Assembly (NCBI GenBank): GCA_951213105.1
Contig: OX578153.1
Span: 53,474,520 to 53,538,519, forward strand
Source: Amaurobius ferox
Taxonomy: Eukaryota > Arthropoda > Arachnida > Araneae > Amaurobiidae
Direction: 5' to 3'
Length of the DNA stretch: 64,000 bases
This document shows positions 13,653 through 25,295 of this stretch, piece after piece. Made by a program: the position numbers and the translations under genes. The notes under the pieces are model-generated. The model was not told the origin of the DNA. It searched no databases and was given only the letters and a program-made list of their open reading frames with translations. The stretch's first letter is position 1; the number at the start of each line of letters is the position of its first letter.

Positions 13653-14754
13653 GGAAAGGTGCACTTATTCGGGTCTTAAAGTATCTGTGTACCAAATATC
13701 ATTGTCGTGCAAATATTAAATTCCCCGTTACTGACTGCACAGACACACAGATATATTTCTTTTATCAAGTAAGCTTATCTATTATCATTCGCCATCGGTG
13801 ACTAACCCTCTTACTTTTCCATAATTCGGGATTGCATCCCGGTTGACATGTTCGGGATACATGTTCGGGATTGTATCCGATTACGTATCCCGGTGACTGA
13901 CCGCTGCTCGGCTGTACTAAGATACAAATATATACATGGACCTGACACATCGCAATTCAATTTGGCTCATATCACGTCAACTGTTCTTCAACTGAGTGAT
14001 GGTTCTTTTAATGTACTCTCCGTAGACATTTCTATAAAGGACTCGTATCTCCAAGAATAATCGATATTTCGATTAAGTTCTGGTATATTCGAAAACTCGC
14101 CATAAGTCACCAAATTGACTCTAAATCTCCAAATCTGGAAACCATGCTTAGGAAAGGTAAAATACGGCAACCCTGCTTCCACGTAAGAGGAATGGCTGCT
14201 TATAAATATGTGTTTCCACTGTGGGGTCTCAAAGAGCCATGAAATAATTTTACATATTCCCAACAATATATTAATACAAATTAGCCAAACGCATAAAATG
14301 TATTCGTCTGACTGACCAGTTGTGAATATCAGAAAATAAAATTAAATAAATAAATTAATTTTTTGAAAGAATAATTTGCAAACGTAGAATTATAATAATA
14401 TAAAATTTAAATGTTGATTGTGGTACAAATTGATTAAAACAATATGAAATATGATTGTACGAGACAATGAAGTGCAGCTGCTAACTATAGATCATCACAG
14501 TCGAGATTTATGCTACTAATTGTGTTGTTTTAAAAGCTTGAATTTAATAACATATTTTTGGGTCAACATGAAAAATGAACATGTATTTTTGTGGTCAGCT
14601 TTCACTGCTATTTATTACAGATGTCAGTGCTGCGCCCATCTGAGATAAATTCGCTTGCCAGGTTACATTAATAATTCAGAGCGATGGAGCTGCTTCTTAG
14701 AAAAGATATCTAATTACTCAAAATGCGATACAAACTCCGTGATCTTCAACGAAA
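13653..14754. other. Unassigned region with clustered CGGGAT palindromes
   Basis: No gene is supported; the short open frames have no recognisable domain. Bases about 13,825-13,893 carry several CGGGAT and ATCCCG half-sites in alternating orientation, giving overlapping small hairpins. The rest is AT-rich sequence without a match inside the window. Confidence 0.4.
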
Positions 14755-15557
14755 TCTATATATCTGAAGAAGAAAAGAATGTATGTATGATCCACCATAA
14801 CTGGAGAACGGCTGAACTGGATTTAATGAAACTTGGTCGGTAGTCTTAAAATCGCCCCACTTAAAATATAGGCTATGTTTTGAGTTTCTACGACCAGTAG
14901 TTCTCGAGATATTAGTGAAAAACGATACTTTCGTTGGTCTCATCATCACAGGAGAACTACTGTTCCGAATTTAATGAAATTTGGTGGGTAGCTTTGAAAG
15001 AGACCTCCATAAATTTAATCCAAATTTTGAGTGTCTAAGACCAGTAATTGTTGAGATATTAATGGAAAACGAAATTTTTTCCTAGGAGTTCTACTCTCTA
15101 ACTCCATGATTTCCAAGGAAAAAGGTTGGAAAACGTTGGTTTAAAACGTGAAAGGCAATTAAATCTTTGAGCTTTTGGGAGTTTATTGAACGTATTAGTC
15201 GCTTTTGAAAATCACAGGTTTGAAATATAAATTTAAATGGAAACTCTATCATCATTGTTTATTTTTCACAGACTTACTCAACAAATGTTATTAATTTGAA
15301 TAATAAATAAATGAATATAAAATATCTATATATCTATCTATATATATAAAGAAGAAAAGAATGTATGTATGATCAAATGGATATGATTGGCTAAAGAGTG
15401 GCTAATCTGATCCATTTTTTTCTTACATAATGCAATGAATTTACTTCTTTCACAGTGAAAAAAAATGTATCAGATTCACGACCCTATATGTACTGGTGTA
15501 ATTTTTATCAGAGTTTTACATTGTAAATCCCGAGCAACGCCGGGTAACCGCTGCTAG
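14755..15557 (+). mobile_element. Helitron-like sequence; complete short copy at 15,337-15,557
   Basis: Two 5' ends of the type TCTATATAT...AAGAAGAAAAGAATGTATG begin at about 14,755 and 15,337. The second is followed by a canonical Helitron 3' end: a short GC hairpin CCCGAGCAACGCCGGG (15,529-15,544) about 10 nt before a terminal CTAG, with T next. Helitrons start TC, end CTRR after a hairpin, lack TIRs and insert between A and T without target duplication; the 221-bp copy fits all of these. The upstream 5' end lacks its own 3' end, so it is a truncated or nested relative. No Rep/helicase coding is present, so it is non-autonomous. Confidence 0.7.
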
Positions 15558-15559
15558 TC

Positions 15560-17030
15560 TTTCATAAAATAAATGGCAAAAAATGGGCCCTGTTTCAAAT
15601 TTTCGAAATTTTATAAAATTAAAAACTGGATATTTTGTATTACACATATTTACAGAACATCAACAAGCGGTGAGTAAAAACTATGTTTTAAAATCAGAAG
15701 CACAGAGTTATTGAGCAGGAGATGAAAATCTCTCGACTTGAAAATGTAATAATGCTTTGAGAATTACAATATCTAGGTGTCGTTAGTGTTAGTAAAGTCA
15801 CATTTGCTTTCATTTAACGCAAGAGGAAGGCGTAGTAGGAAATTGTACGGCAAACACATCAAATAGTCAACATAAAAAATATTATTCTTATAGTAGATAC
15901 TTATATTCTTTCCAAGATATTGAACTTTCTTCAATTAGTCGTCATTTTCATGGATATAGCATCATTTTTATCCATTTGGCGAGATTTTCGTTAATTTGGC
16001 AACAATTAAAAATGTCGCCAAGTTGCCGACATTCCGCCAAATTCGTCGCAAAAATCTCACCAAGCGTTATGCACTAAGAAATAAGTTATTCTTACAGCAG
16101 ATAAATGACTATTGGCGTTCAAATACAAAAGTATTATTCAAAGTATATTTTTTCATGAATGGAACGAGCTAGATCCACGAGAATGATGTCACTCAATTTA
16201 TCGCATGGTATTACATATGAAAAGTGAATATGTTTCTCAATAGGAATTTTTTTTTTATCTGACTTTTTCATAATTTTTTTGAAAAATGCACAATATCTCA
16301 AGAACGGTTCATGTTAGCGTTCTAAAATTTATGCCAATCGTTTTCTAATGAAAAATTACATAAGAAATGTCTATTTGCGTAACTTTATTAGCGGTTTTGA
16401 TTTTTTGACGATTTTTTCAAAATTTCATTCGAAAATTTGGGGGGGGTTCTGAGCATTCGATTACGTATAAAAACAATAGGCTTCCAGTGTTTACGGATTG
16501 TGACTTTTGTACCAAATTTCGCACGAATCGAGCCATTCGTTCGTCAGTTATCGTCTCCACAGACTCACTGACACACACACTCACACACACACAAACATCA
16601 CTTCAAATATGTTTGATTCGTGATCAAGGATGCTTGAAACGTGCTCTCGCTTCGAAAACTCGAATTCGAATTTTCGACTCCGTCACAATACTTTCCTTAT
16701 ACATTATGTATATAAGGAAAGTAATAAATAGCAAAAAATGAGCCCAGTTTCAAATTTTCGAAATTTTATACAATTAAAAACTGGATATTTTATATTACTC
16801 ATATTTACAGAACATCATCACGTGGTGAGTAAACAATGTTTTACAATCAGAAGCACGGAGTTACTGCGCAGGAGATAAAAATCTTACGGTTTGAAAATGT
16901 AATAATGCTTTGAGAATTACTATATCTAGGTGTCACTAGTGGTAGTAAAGTCCCATTTGTTTTCAATTAACGCATGAGGAAGGCGTAGTAGAAAATTGTA
17001 TGGCAAACACGTCAAATAGTAAATACTTTA
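15560..17030 (-). repeat. Family B copy flanked by ~305-bp direct repeats
   Basis: Direct repeats of about 305 bp (15,562-15,872 and 16,726-17,028) share many identical stretches, for example GAGGAAGGCGTAGTAG and AATAATGCTTTGAGAATTAC. They flank a minus-strand family B unit (about 15,880-16,724). That unit ends in the hairpin ATACTTTCCTTATACATTAT ... ATAAGGAAAGTA and includes a short (AC)n tract. The direct repeats could be remnants of a tandem array or a duplication made when B moved; they lack TG...CA ends, so an LTR reading is not supported. Confidence 0.6.
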
Positions 17031-17269
17031 ATAAAATAAAGACAACCCAAAATTGGCTATTATAAAAAGTCTTTAATTAAAATCTCAATCTACGACGTAC
17101 AGAAATTCACAGCCATAGCACTTTCGGGCATTATTTTGCCCTTCAGCAGTGGCAAAATGAAAATAGGTGGCTAACATGAGCTTAAACACATAGGCCACAA
17201 TCGCCAGACAAAATTTTCATATTAATTATGTTACATTTTAAAGACGACACATTTAAATGTAATTATGAC
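17031..17269 (-). mobile_element. Retroelement 3'-end fragment (PLE-like), minus
   Basis: About 240 bp containing the block ATAGCACTTTCGGGCATTAT and a run AAAGACAACCCAAAATTGGC. Its inverted counterpart lies at 18,873-19,115. The ATG(A/T)AGG...GAAAGCGCT signature also appears at the end of the better-defined Penelope-like 3' region at 19,315-19,735, so I place it with the 3' UTR of a related Penelope-like element. The assignment is tentative. Confidence 0.4.
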
Positions 17270-18872
17270 CTTTTTTACTTTCCCTGCAATACATGGTAAT
17301 GTATAGGGAAAGTATTGGAATCATACCGAAAATCACAACTCGAGTTTTCGACGGATCTACAGGTTTCGAGACCTCTAGAATACGAAAAAACCATTTTTAG
17401 CGTGACGTCTGTGTGTGTGTCTGTGTGTCTGTGTGTCTGTCTGTCTGTCTGTGTGTCTGTGTGTCTGTCTGTGTGTCTGTCTGTCTGTCTGTCTGTCTCT
17501 GCAGATTTTGTATCCACTGTAACTAAAAAACTAATGGACCGAATTTCACAAAATTTGGTAGGTAAGTCACTTGTAGGCGAGTCTGGTGCTGATTAGTTTT
17601 GAGTAAGATTCGGGATAAAAGAACCCGCCTATTTTTGCGAAATGGCCCGCAAAAGCTTGTATCCACTCTAACTGAATAACTAATGGACCGAATTTCACAA
17701 AATTCGGTAGATGAATCATTTCTGGGTTACTCGGATGCTGATTAGATTTTGGTACGATTCGGAAAAAAATAACCTGTCTTTTTTTGCAGAATGGTCCGCA
17801 AAAATCGTCCAAATCTAAACTAAAGAACTGGGTATACTCAAATATATCCATTAAATGCTGATTTAATTCGTAATTTTTAACGACGAAAAGAATAAGACCA
17901 ACCCCATTACACTAGGACTAGCCGTTCTCGAGATATTTTAGTTTTTCGTACTTTCCCTACGCCACCTTTGAAAATAAGCCCGGTTACCGAATGAGAACGG
18001 AAATTGAATTAAAAGTGAAATAAATTTAGTTAAAATAAAGAGAACGTTAATATAAGTCTGCAGGGAAAGTCATGTGCTGCCCACATCAGATTTTTACTTT
18101 CCCTGCAATACATGGTACTGTATAGAGAAAGTATGGGAATCATGTCGAAAATAGCAACTCGAGTTTTCGACGGATCTACACGTTTCAAGATCTCTAGAAT
18201 ACGAAAAAACTATTTTTAGTGTCTGCCTGTCTGTCTGTTCAATGTATATATCCACTCTAACTCAAAAACGAATGGACCGAATTTCATAAAATTTGGTAGG
18301 TAAGTCCCTTGGGTGTGACCATGGTACTGATTAGTTTTTGGTACAATTCCGAAAAAAGGAACCAGCCTTCTTTTGCGAAATGGCCCGCAAATATCTCATG
18401 TATTCACTGTAACTGAAATATAAATTAACCAAATCTTACAAAATTTGGTAAATAAATCACATGTGGGATACTCTTTTGCTGATTAGACTTTGGTATGATT
18501 TGGCAAAGAACAACCTGCCTTTTTTACGAAATGGCTCGCAAAAATCGCCAATATCTAAACAAAAACTACGTATGTTCAAATGCATCAATTAAATGCTTGT
18601 TTTATACGTAATTTTTGACGAGGAAAAGAATAAGAACAACTGTATTACTCTAGGACTAATTCTTCTCGAGATATTTGAGATTTTTCGCATTTTTTTATGC
18701 CGCCTTTGGAAAAATGTCTAATTACCAAATAAAACCAGAAATTGAATTGAAAATGCAAATTTAGTGTCATTTTTTGCAATTAAATTCAATTTAATGACTT
18801 CTTAAAGAAATAAAGAAAAAATGAATTTGAGTCTGCAGGGAAAGTCATGTGCTATCCACATCAGATTTTTCT
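17270..18872 (+). repeat. Two tandem family A copies
   Basis: Two plus-strand units meet at about 18,090. The first has a long TCTG/TG tract; the second has nearly lost it. The pair sits precisely between two inverted copies of a PLE-like 3' fragment (see neighbours at 17,031 and 18,873). Confidence 0.82.
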
Positions 18873-19115
18873 ATTTTATAATTACATTATGTTTTTTAAA
18901 TGTATCGTATTTAAAATGAAAAATGATTAATATGCAAATTTTGTCTCGCGATTATGGCCTGTGTAAAGATCATGTTCGCCAAATATTTACACTTGGCCGC
19001 TGATGTAGGACATGGTAATACCGGAAAGCGCTATGATTGTGAATTTTTTGTTCGTCGTAGATGAAAATTTTAAATAAATGCTTTAGTAATAGCCAAATTT
19101 TGGTTGTCTTTATTT
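18873..19115 (+). mobile_element. Retroelement 3'-end fragment (PLE-like), plus
   Basis: Inverted counterpart of 17,031-17,269. It contains GGAAAGCGCTATGATTGTGA and ends TAGCCAAATTTTGGTTGTC. With its partner it makes a 2.1-kb imperfect palindrome around the family A pair. Confidence 0.4.
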
Positions 19116-19314
19116 TTCAAAGGAATGTGCAGTGTTTAAGTGCATCTATGTTTAATTATTGTTAAATTAAGTTTCACAATTATGAGTAAGAATAAACCAT
19201 ATTTACTCTCTCATACTATGTAATATTGTAGTATAGAGAAAGTATTATCCTTTTTTAACCACGTAATATCCTTCTTTATGAGTCCTTGTTTATTTATATC
19301 TACCGTGAGTTCAT

Positions 19315-19740
19315 TCTTAATTTCGATCCTGTTCAAATTTTAAGTTACGCCTGGCGACTCGTTCTCGACTCTGTGAATGTCAAACCTCTTCACAGTTATT
19401 TATGACATCATTTTATTGTAATTGTACTCGGCTGCATTTTTGAATTGTGTCTTCTTTGTAAAATATTTACCACTTGTTTAAATTAAATCTCTTGGGCATA
19501 ACTCCTAAATTTGTATTTGTAATTGATTTAGTTTAATAGCCTGCTTGCACTACCATTATTTTGTGCTTATTTATGCAAATATGTCTGCTGATATGATCTA
19601 CATATAAGTATTCCGTGTTTACTCTTTCGTATAGCCATTGATGAAGGATATAGTAATGCCCGAAAGCGCTCTGGATTTTTAAAGCTATGTACGCCTTGTT
19701 GGATGATTTTATTAAATGACCTTTTATCTATAATGTTGTG
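19315..19740 (+). mobile_element. Penelope-like element 3' UTR fragment
   Basis: This stretch matches, in the opposite orientation, the DNA downstream of the GIY-YIG fragment at 62,520-63,060. Both contain GATCCTGT(T/A)CAAATTTTAAG, then GGCGACTCGTTCTCGAC and, at the end, GATGAAGGATATAGTAATGC followed by CGAAAGCGCTCTGG. It is therefore a truncated 3' end of the same Penelope-like family. The counterpart carries SINE tails at a site that is empty here. Confidence 0.6.
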
Positions 19741-19813
19741 TCGTTGATTTCATAACTGAATTTAGAATATACGTGATACCATCTTTATTATATTTAACAT
19801 AATTATCTATATA

Positions 19814-20646
19814 CAGGGTGATTCAGAACTCTTGGGCCAAACATTAAGGGGTGATAAATCACATCTAAACAAGCAATTTTTGTCATACAAAGCAGGGTCG
19901 TAACTCAAGAGGTGAACCGCTAGGTGGTAGCTCATGAAATGAGGAAATGATGACTCTCTCGTGAAAAGAAGAAAAACAAAAATGACAGAGTAGGCACGAA
20001 GTACGTTTCACTGACAGAAATTGCAGAATGCACGGACAAAGTTACAGGAACTGCTCAAAAGTGCGACCACTAGCAGTAATGCAGGCTTCACACCTGCGAC
20101 GTAGCGAGCGGCGCACGTTAGCAAACTCACCCGGCATATCTTGGACAACTCCACAGCAACAGCAATCCTAGCAACAAGGTCCTCGTCGGAGTCGATGGGT
20201 CTATCGTAGATGAGACTTTTCATATGGACACATAAGAAAAAGTCGAGACAGGAGAGATCAGCCGATCATGCCGGCTAAGCTATGAGACCAACCCGACCAA
20301 TCCATTGCCCTGGGAATGTAGCATCTAAGGTGTGCCGCACATCCACGCTGAAATGGGGTGGTGCTGCGTCGTGTTGGAACCACATACATGCTTTAATGTT
20401 GGCAGGAACATGTTGCAGTAACTGTGGCAATACCTAATGTAAAATTTGGAGGTATATTCTGCCGTCCTCTATCGGTTCACCTCTTGCGATTCACCTCTTG
20501 CTAGCGGTTCACCTCTTGCTAGTGGTTCACCTCTTGCTAGCTGTTCACCTCTTGCGTTACGACCCTACTTTGTATGACAAAAATTGCTTGTTTAGATGTG
20601 ATTTATCACCCCTTAAAGTTTGGCCCAAGAGTTCTGACTCACCCTG
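19814..20646 (-). mobile_element. Mariner-type transposon with intact TIRs
   Basis: Inverted termini of about 90 bp begin CAGGGTGATTCAGAACTC on the left and end with its near-complement at 20,646. TA dinucleotides flank both sides, the target duplication of Tc1/mariner elements. The interior retains a minus-strand transposase remnant. Just inside the right TIR, a unit GGTTCACCTCTTGCTAG is repeated four to five times (about 20,477-20,556), while the left end has one copy. The element is about 0.83 kb, so it is internally deleted and non-autonomous. Confidence 0.75.
20008..20425 (-). pseudogene. Mariner-like transposase C-terminal fragment
   Basis: Minus-strand translation shows, in order, QHDAAPPHFS, WIGRVGLIA, a degraded PA-SADLSCLDFFL block and KSLIYDRPIDSDEDLVARI. 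These are the hallmarks of the C-terminal catalytic half of mariner-family transposases (second Asp in the HD box, third acidic residue in the SPDL-x2-xD box). At least two in-frame stops interrupt it, and the N-terminal DNA-binding half is missing. It lies inside the TIR-bounded element at 19,814-20,646 and cannot encode active enzyme. Confidence 0.75.
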
Positions 20647-20960
20647 TATATATATATACAATGTTGTCTTATCCTTTGCAGCTGCATAAAAAATACACGG
20701 CAACTGTTGTATTTCTCCAGTTGTTGCTTGTTCAATGTCTTTCCCTAACAACATGTATATCTTTGCCATTCTGATCCTGATTTTGGCAGAAATAGATTTA
20801 AACAATATGAAATTTGAATGTATGATGTGAGAATTTTTGATGTGAGATATCTTAGGCGCCTGGGATGGAATAAATCATGTTATAAATGCGATGGGGATGA
20901 AAAAGGTGTATGTAAAGGAAGTGACATCATATTGAATACGTAACATAAAATCATTGTTAT

Positions 20961-21338
20961 AGTTTGAAAGCAAAGCCAACGGCTCTACTGCTGAAAACAC
21001 CGGTTCTCGTTAGATCACCGAAGTTAAGCAGCATCGGGCGCGGTTAGTACTTGGGTGGGTGACCACCTGGGAACACCACCTACCGTTGGCTCATTTCAGT
21101 CGACGGGGGGGCCGAACGGTCAAGGCGAGAGTTTCCAGCGATTGATCGGCCGCCACGTTGTGGGTTCGAGTCCCACGTAAAACATGGATGTTTGTGTTGT
21201 TGGACCCAATGTGTCCCCTTCCCCACTGGCGAGCTGAGGCAACGTCATTTGACTGCTAAGAGGTTCACTGTTCTGGCCGATGTACAGGCGAAGATGAAAG
21301 AGTCAATGCTTGGCCATTGGAAAAAAAAAGTTTGAAAG
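20961..21338 (+). mobile_element. 5S-rRNA-headed SINE, second family
   Basis: The first about 116 bases (20,975-21,090) resemble 5S rRNA: GCCAACGG start, ACACCGGTTCTCGTTAGATC, AAGCAGCATCGGGCGCGGTT, GTGACCACCTGGGAACACC and a closing GTTGGC. A different body follows from that of the other SINEs here, containing a tRNA-like B box (GGGTTCGAGTCCC at about 21,165) and a poly-A tail. The 10-bp target duplication AGTTTGAAAG lies at 20,961-20,970 and 21,329-21,338. It is a SINE3-type element (5S-derived promoter) and not a functional 5S gene: the 5S is diverged and the transcript continues into a SINE body. Confidence 0.85.
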
Positions 21339-22714
21339 TTTGATAAGCTTGATTTTGGTGAAAAATTCGGGAGCATTGATGATGAATTTAGTGAAATATA
21401 GTCAACTTGACGACTTATGGTGAATTCTGGAGATTTCTTGAGTGGCTAAGAACTTTATGATTTATGCGGTGGGCCGTCCCTTACAAATTGTGAGGTATAT
21501 ATAACCTTTGGTTATTATTTTCTTCAGTTTACGTTATAATGTATGTTCACTTTACATTAACAGCGTCTGACTGGTTTCGTTATACAGATCAATCGCCGAG
21601 CCATGTAACATTTTCTGGCGATCCTTCAAATTGGCAATATAAATTTCGGATCATGAATGAGAAAGTTAGTCTAGTTGGGGATGAGTCTAGTCAATTGGAA
21701 GGAAGTCGCTACGAGTCGAGCCGCTGTATGATTGTAAAGGTGTTGGAAGGTTTATGTTCGCGGATCATGTTACTAGTGTTGTCTTAACTATGATCGGGAG
21801 GATCTGGTACCCAGTAGTTGTTTAGGACAAGATTCAGATGTCCTCCGATGCAGTTTTGTAAGCATCGACTATTTATGTTCTATTCAGCTGATTAGTGTAA
21901 AGATAGTTTTGGCACAAGCCCCGGTCAAATTTCAATATTGCTCATTATGATAAAATACGGGAAAGTGCTAAACTGGCTGCTTTGGTATATGTTTATTCTT
22001 ATTTACACACTATGCTTCTGTATTATTACGAAGTGCAAAAGAAATATGTTTCAGTTAAAATGTTGAATCAGTGTACTATTACCCCTGGCTGCAGGGCCCC
22101 TGTATCACTTGATCTAAGATTTGGAATTAGGTCACTTTTGAACGGACTCAGTACTTCGCAATCTGCACTACACTCTTTGGGTGATCTGGAAGACTTGGTA
22201 ACATGATCTAGGTAATACCTGCTTTTTCCAGAATTTTACATAGATGGTATATATGCTCGTCATTGTTCTGTTGGTTTGTTGACGTAATATGAGCAAAAGT
22301 GTATTCTGAACTCATTCTAGAGTCCAATATGTAAATTATCTTCTGATTATATGTACCCTTTAAGTTTTTTTTCTTACCCAGACAGACCTACCCAAAAGTG
22401 TATACCCTTTTAGCTGTACTATAAAATAATTCTTGTAGAAAAACGTAAAATACTCAAATTTCACATTTGTAACTTCTGTGTGTGTAAAATTTTAATAAAT
22501 TTATCCCTGCCGTCTAAGTGTTGCTCTAAATTTTCAGGAGAGTCAGATGATCTGGGTAATTTAAATGTGCAACACCTGCGGTATACGCCACTATGCTCTT
22601 ATCGCTTGCGCCGACCCCACTCTCACCTGGTAGACTGACGGTAAACGTCACGTTCAAACGTTTCATTGTAGTTTTGTGGTCCGGTTCGGACGAAATAAAT
22701 GGCATTCTTTTAAC
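21339..22714. other. Unassigned region
   Basis: About 1.4 kb without a recognisable gene. An 82-codon open frame at 21,539-21,787 has no domain I recognise and no intron or start context to support it. No internal repeats were seen. Confidence 0.35.
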
Positions 22715-23115
22715 CGAAATTGTACAAATTAAAGAATAAAATAAAATGAAAATAAATAGCTATAATAAAAATAAATAAGTAAAATAAAAATAAATATATA
22801 AAAAGAAATTAAATAAAACAAAATGAATGAATAAAATAAAAATAAATAAATAAAACAAAAATTAACAAATAAAATAAAAATAAATAAAATAAAAATAAAT
22901 AAAATAAAGTTAAATTAAATAAAACAAAATAAATAAATAAAGTAAAAATAAATAAATAAAACAAAAATTAACATATAAAATAAAAATAAATAAAATAAAA
23001 AAAAAATGTAATAAAATAAATTAAATAAATAAAATAAAAATAAATAAATAAAACAAAAATTAATAAATAAAATAAAAATAAATAAAATAAAAATAAATAA
23101 ATGAAATAAATATTT
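22715..23115. repeat. (AAATA/AAAATA)n low-complexity tract
   Basis: About 400 bp built almost only from AATAAA and AAAATAAAT units on the plus strand, typical of an expanded A-rich microsatellite. No gene. Confidence 0.9.
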
Positions 23116-23231
23116 TTTTAAACCAAAAAATATTCAACCTTTAGGCACCTTGTATCATCGTCATACAGAACTCATATCAACCTTTCCTCATTCGAAATAT
23201 GCAAAAGAAGTGATGTTTCACATTAATCTAT

Positions 23232-24035
23232 AACGAGATACTTTTGCAGCAATACATGGTAATGTAGAGGGAAATTATTGAAATCGGGTCGAAAATCATA
23301 ACTCGAGTTTTCAACGGATCTACACATTTTAGACCTCTAGAACAAGAAAACACTATTTTTAGCGTGGTACCTGTGTATGTGTCTGTGTGCGTGCCTGTGC
23401 AATGTATGTATTCACTCTAACTCAAAAATCAATGGACCATTTGTGTATGACTTGTCACTTCTGCATGGCCTTGGTGCTGATTAGATTTTGGTACGATTCG
23501 GGATTAGGGAACCCGTCTTTTTTTAGCAAAATGGTTAGCAAAAATATCATTTATCAACTCTAGCTAAAAAAATAATTAATTAAATTTCATAAAATTTGGT
23601 AGATAAGTTACTTGTGAGATATCCTGGTGCTGATTAGATTTTGGTATGATTCGGAGAAGTCAAACCTGCCTTTTTTGTGAAATGGCCCGCAAAAATCTCC
23701 AAAATCTAAACTAAAGACTACGAATGTTCAAATGCACCCATTAAACGCTTGTTTCATACGTAATTTTTGACGAGGAAAATAATAAGACCAAACACATTAC
23801 TCTAGGACTAACCGTTCTCGAGACATTTTAGTTTTTTTATCACATTTTTGCCACGCCACTTTTGAAAATAAATCAAATTGCTAAATGAAAACGGAAATTG
23901 AATTAAAAATTGAAATTTAGTGTAATTTAAAATAATTATGGATGTTATTTTTGCAATTAAACTTAATGAATTATTGAAGAAATAAAGGAAACATAAATAT
24001 GAGTCTGCAGGCAAAGTCATGTGCTGCCCATATAA
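23232..24035 (+). repeat. Family A copy
   Basis: A single diverged plus-strand unit with the opening hairpin reduced (TTTTGCAGCAATACATGG), a short TG tract, both sub-repeats and the closing GTCATGTGCTGCCCAT. Confidence 0.75.
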
Positions 24036-24570
24036 AATGTTTACATTTGAAATGCAGTCTCTGCTGTTTGATCTTAATTTGATTAATTTATGCATAACTT
24101 TTACTTCAAATATTTTAATACTTTATATAAGTTCCCGAAAGTTCTTAAAAGGCATTCACAAAAATTCGTCTCTGAAACATTATTAAGGAACTTAGGAAAA
24201 AAATAGACAGTCAACTATAGCAATATAATGGAAATTTGTATATTTCTGCAGAAAGCGTTTTATTCTTCTCAAAATTCTTGATTTCATTAACTGTTGGATT
24301 TCCAGTTGTAAAAGTATGTCAAACGATTAGACACAAAAACTTTCATCAATTAAGCACTTACTTTAGATATCAATTCTTAATTAGTAAAGAATTTAAAGTC
24401 TTTGTTCAATAAACAACTTTGCTTCAAAGTTCGCAGGTGCCCACATTTTGATACCAATGAAAAATCTGTAATAATAAGTAGATGCTGTTTGTTTGTTTAT
24501 TCGTCTTTTGGCGGAGTAGTGGAAAAACTAATACGTATTTTATAATTAATACGTACTTATTCACTAGACC

Positions 24571-25295
24571 AGGCGTGGGCGACCTTTTAGCACTTGTTGG
24601 GCCGTACTCAGCTTCTGAATTTTACAAAAGGGCCAATTAGTAAGAATTAGTAAGAAGCAAAGAAATTGATGTGTAGATCAATTTAAATTGGGATGGGCAT
24701 CAATGGTGATTAGATGAAGAAAACATTATTACAGAGAATTACATATAAAGAGATTTTTTGTCAAAATAGTGGAGAACATTAAGAGATTTTAAACTTACTT
24801 CATACTCTTTAGAGAAAATATTTGAAATCTGAAATTTGACAGCCCTCAGGTAAAAAGTTAATAATTCATCTTTCATTCTATTATGTGTATGCTTTCGTTT
24901 CTAAATCAATGAGAAAACTGAAATTTTAAAATTTAAAATTATGAAAACTTAAGTAAACTTTTACTACTTTAGTGCTATTTACTTAAACTTCAAAATAGAC
25001 AGAAACAAATCCAGCAACCAGCAGTAAATTCTGAGACAACAACGGTCATGTTTTTTTCAAAAGTGCTTTGTATATTTTATTGGGTTTTTCAATTTTTCAC
25101 TCTCAATACAAAAATAAATTAGGGTAGTGTAGTAAATTGATATTTAAAGACACAATAAAATGTAATTTCTAAATTTTAAAATAAAAATATCACTTTCACC
25201 TAATATTTTAAAGCCAGACAAAATACAAATGATCTCTTGATCGCAGCATCGCGGGACACAAGTGGTCCGCGGGACGCTTAGGCTGTTGCAGATAT
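24571..25295. mobile_element. Possible non-autonomous hAT element
   Basis: The left end CAGGCGTGGGCGACCTTTTA has the look of hAT-superfamily termini (CAGGGGTGGGCAACCTTT-type). The right part near 25,250-25,290 has CGCGGGACACAAGTGGTCCG, reminiscent of the GGGCCGCATGTGGCCCGCGG motif inside the right ends of such elements. The right terminus itself is degraded and I could not confirm an 8-bp duplication. No transposase remains. Upstream (24,036-24,570) I see nothing. Confidence 0.35.

Noticed and set aside
15562..17028. LTR retrotransposon with 305-bp LTRs
   Set aside because: The direct repeats lack TG...CA ends, the inside is a family B repeat, and there is no gag, pol or primer-binding site.
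20975..21090. 5S rRNA gene
   Set aside because: The 5S-like sequence is diverged and continues into a SINE body with poly-A and target duplication. The same applies at 30,498-30,616 and 48,569-48,687.
21539..21787. 82-codon open frame
   Set aside because: No domain or context; not enough to call a gene.
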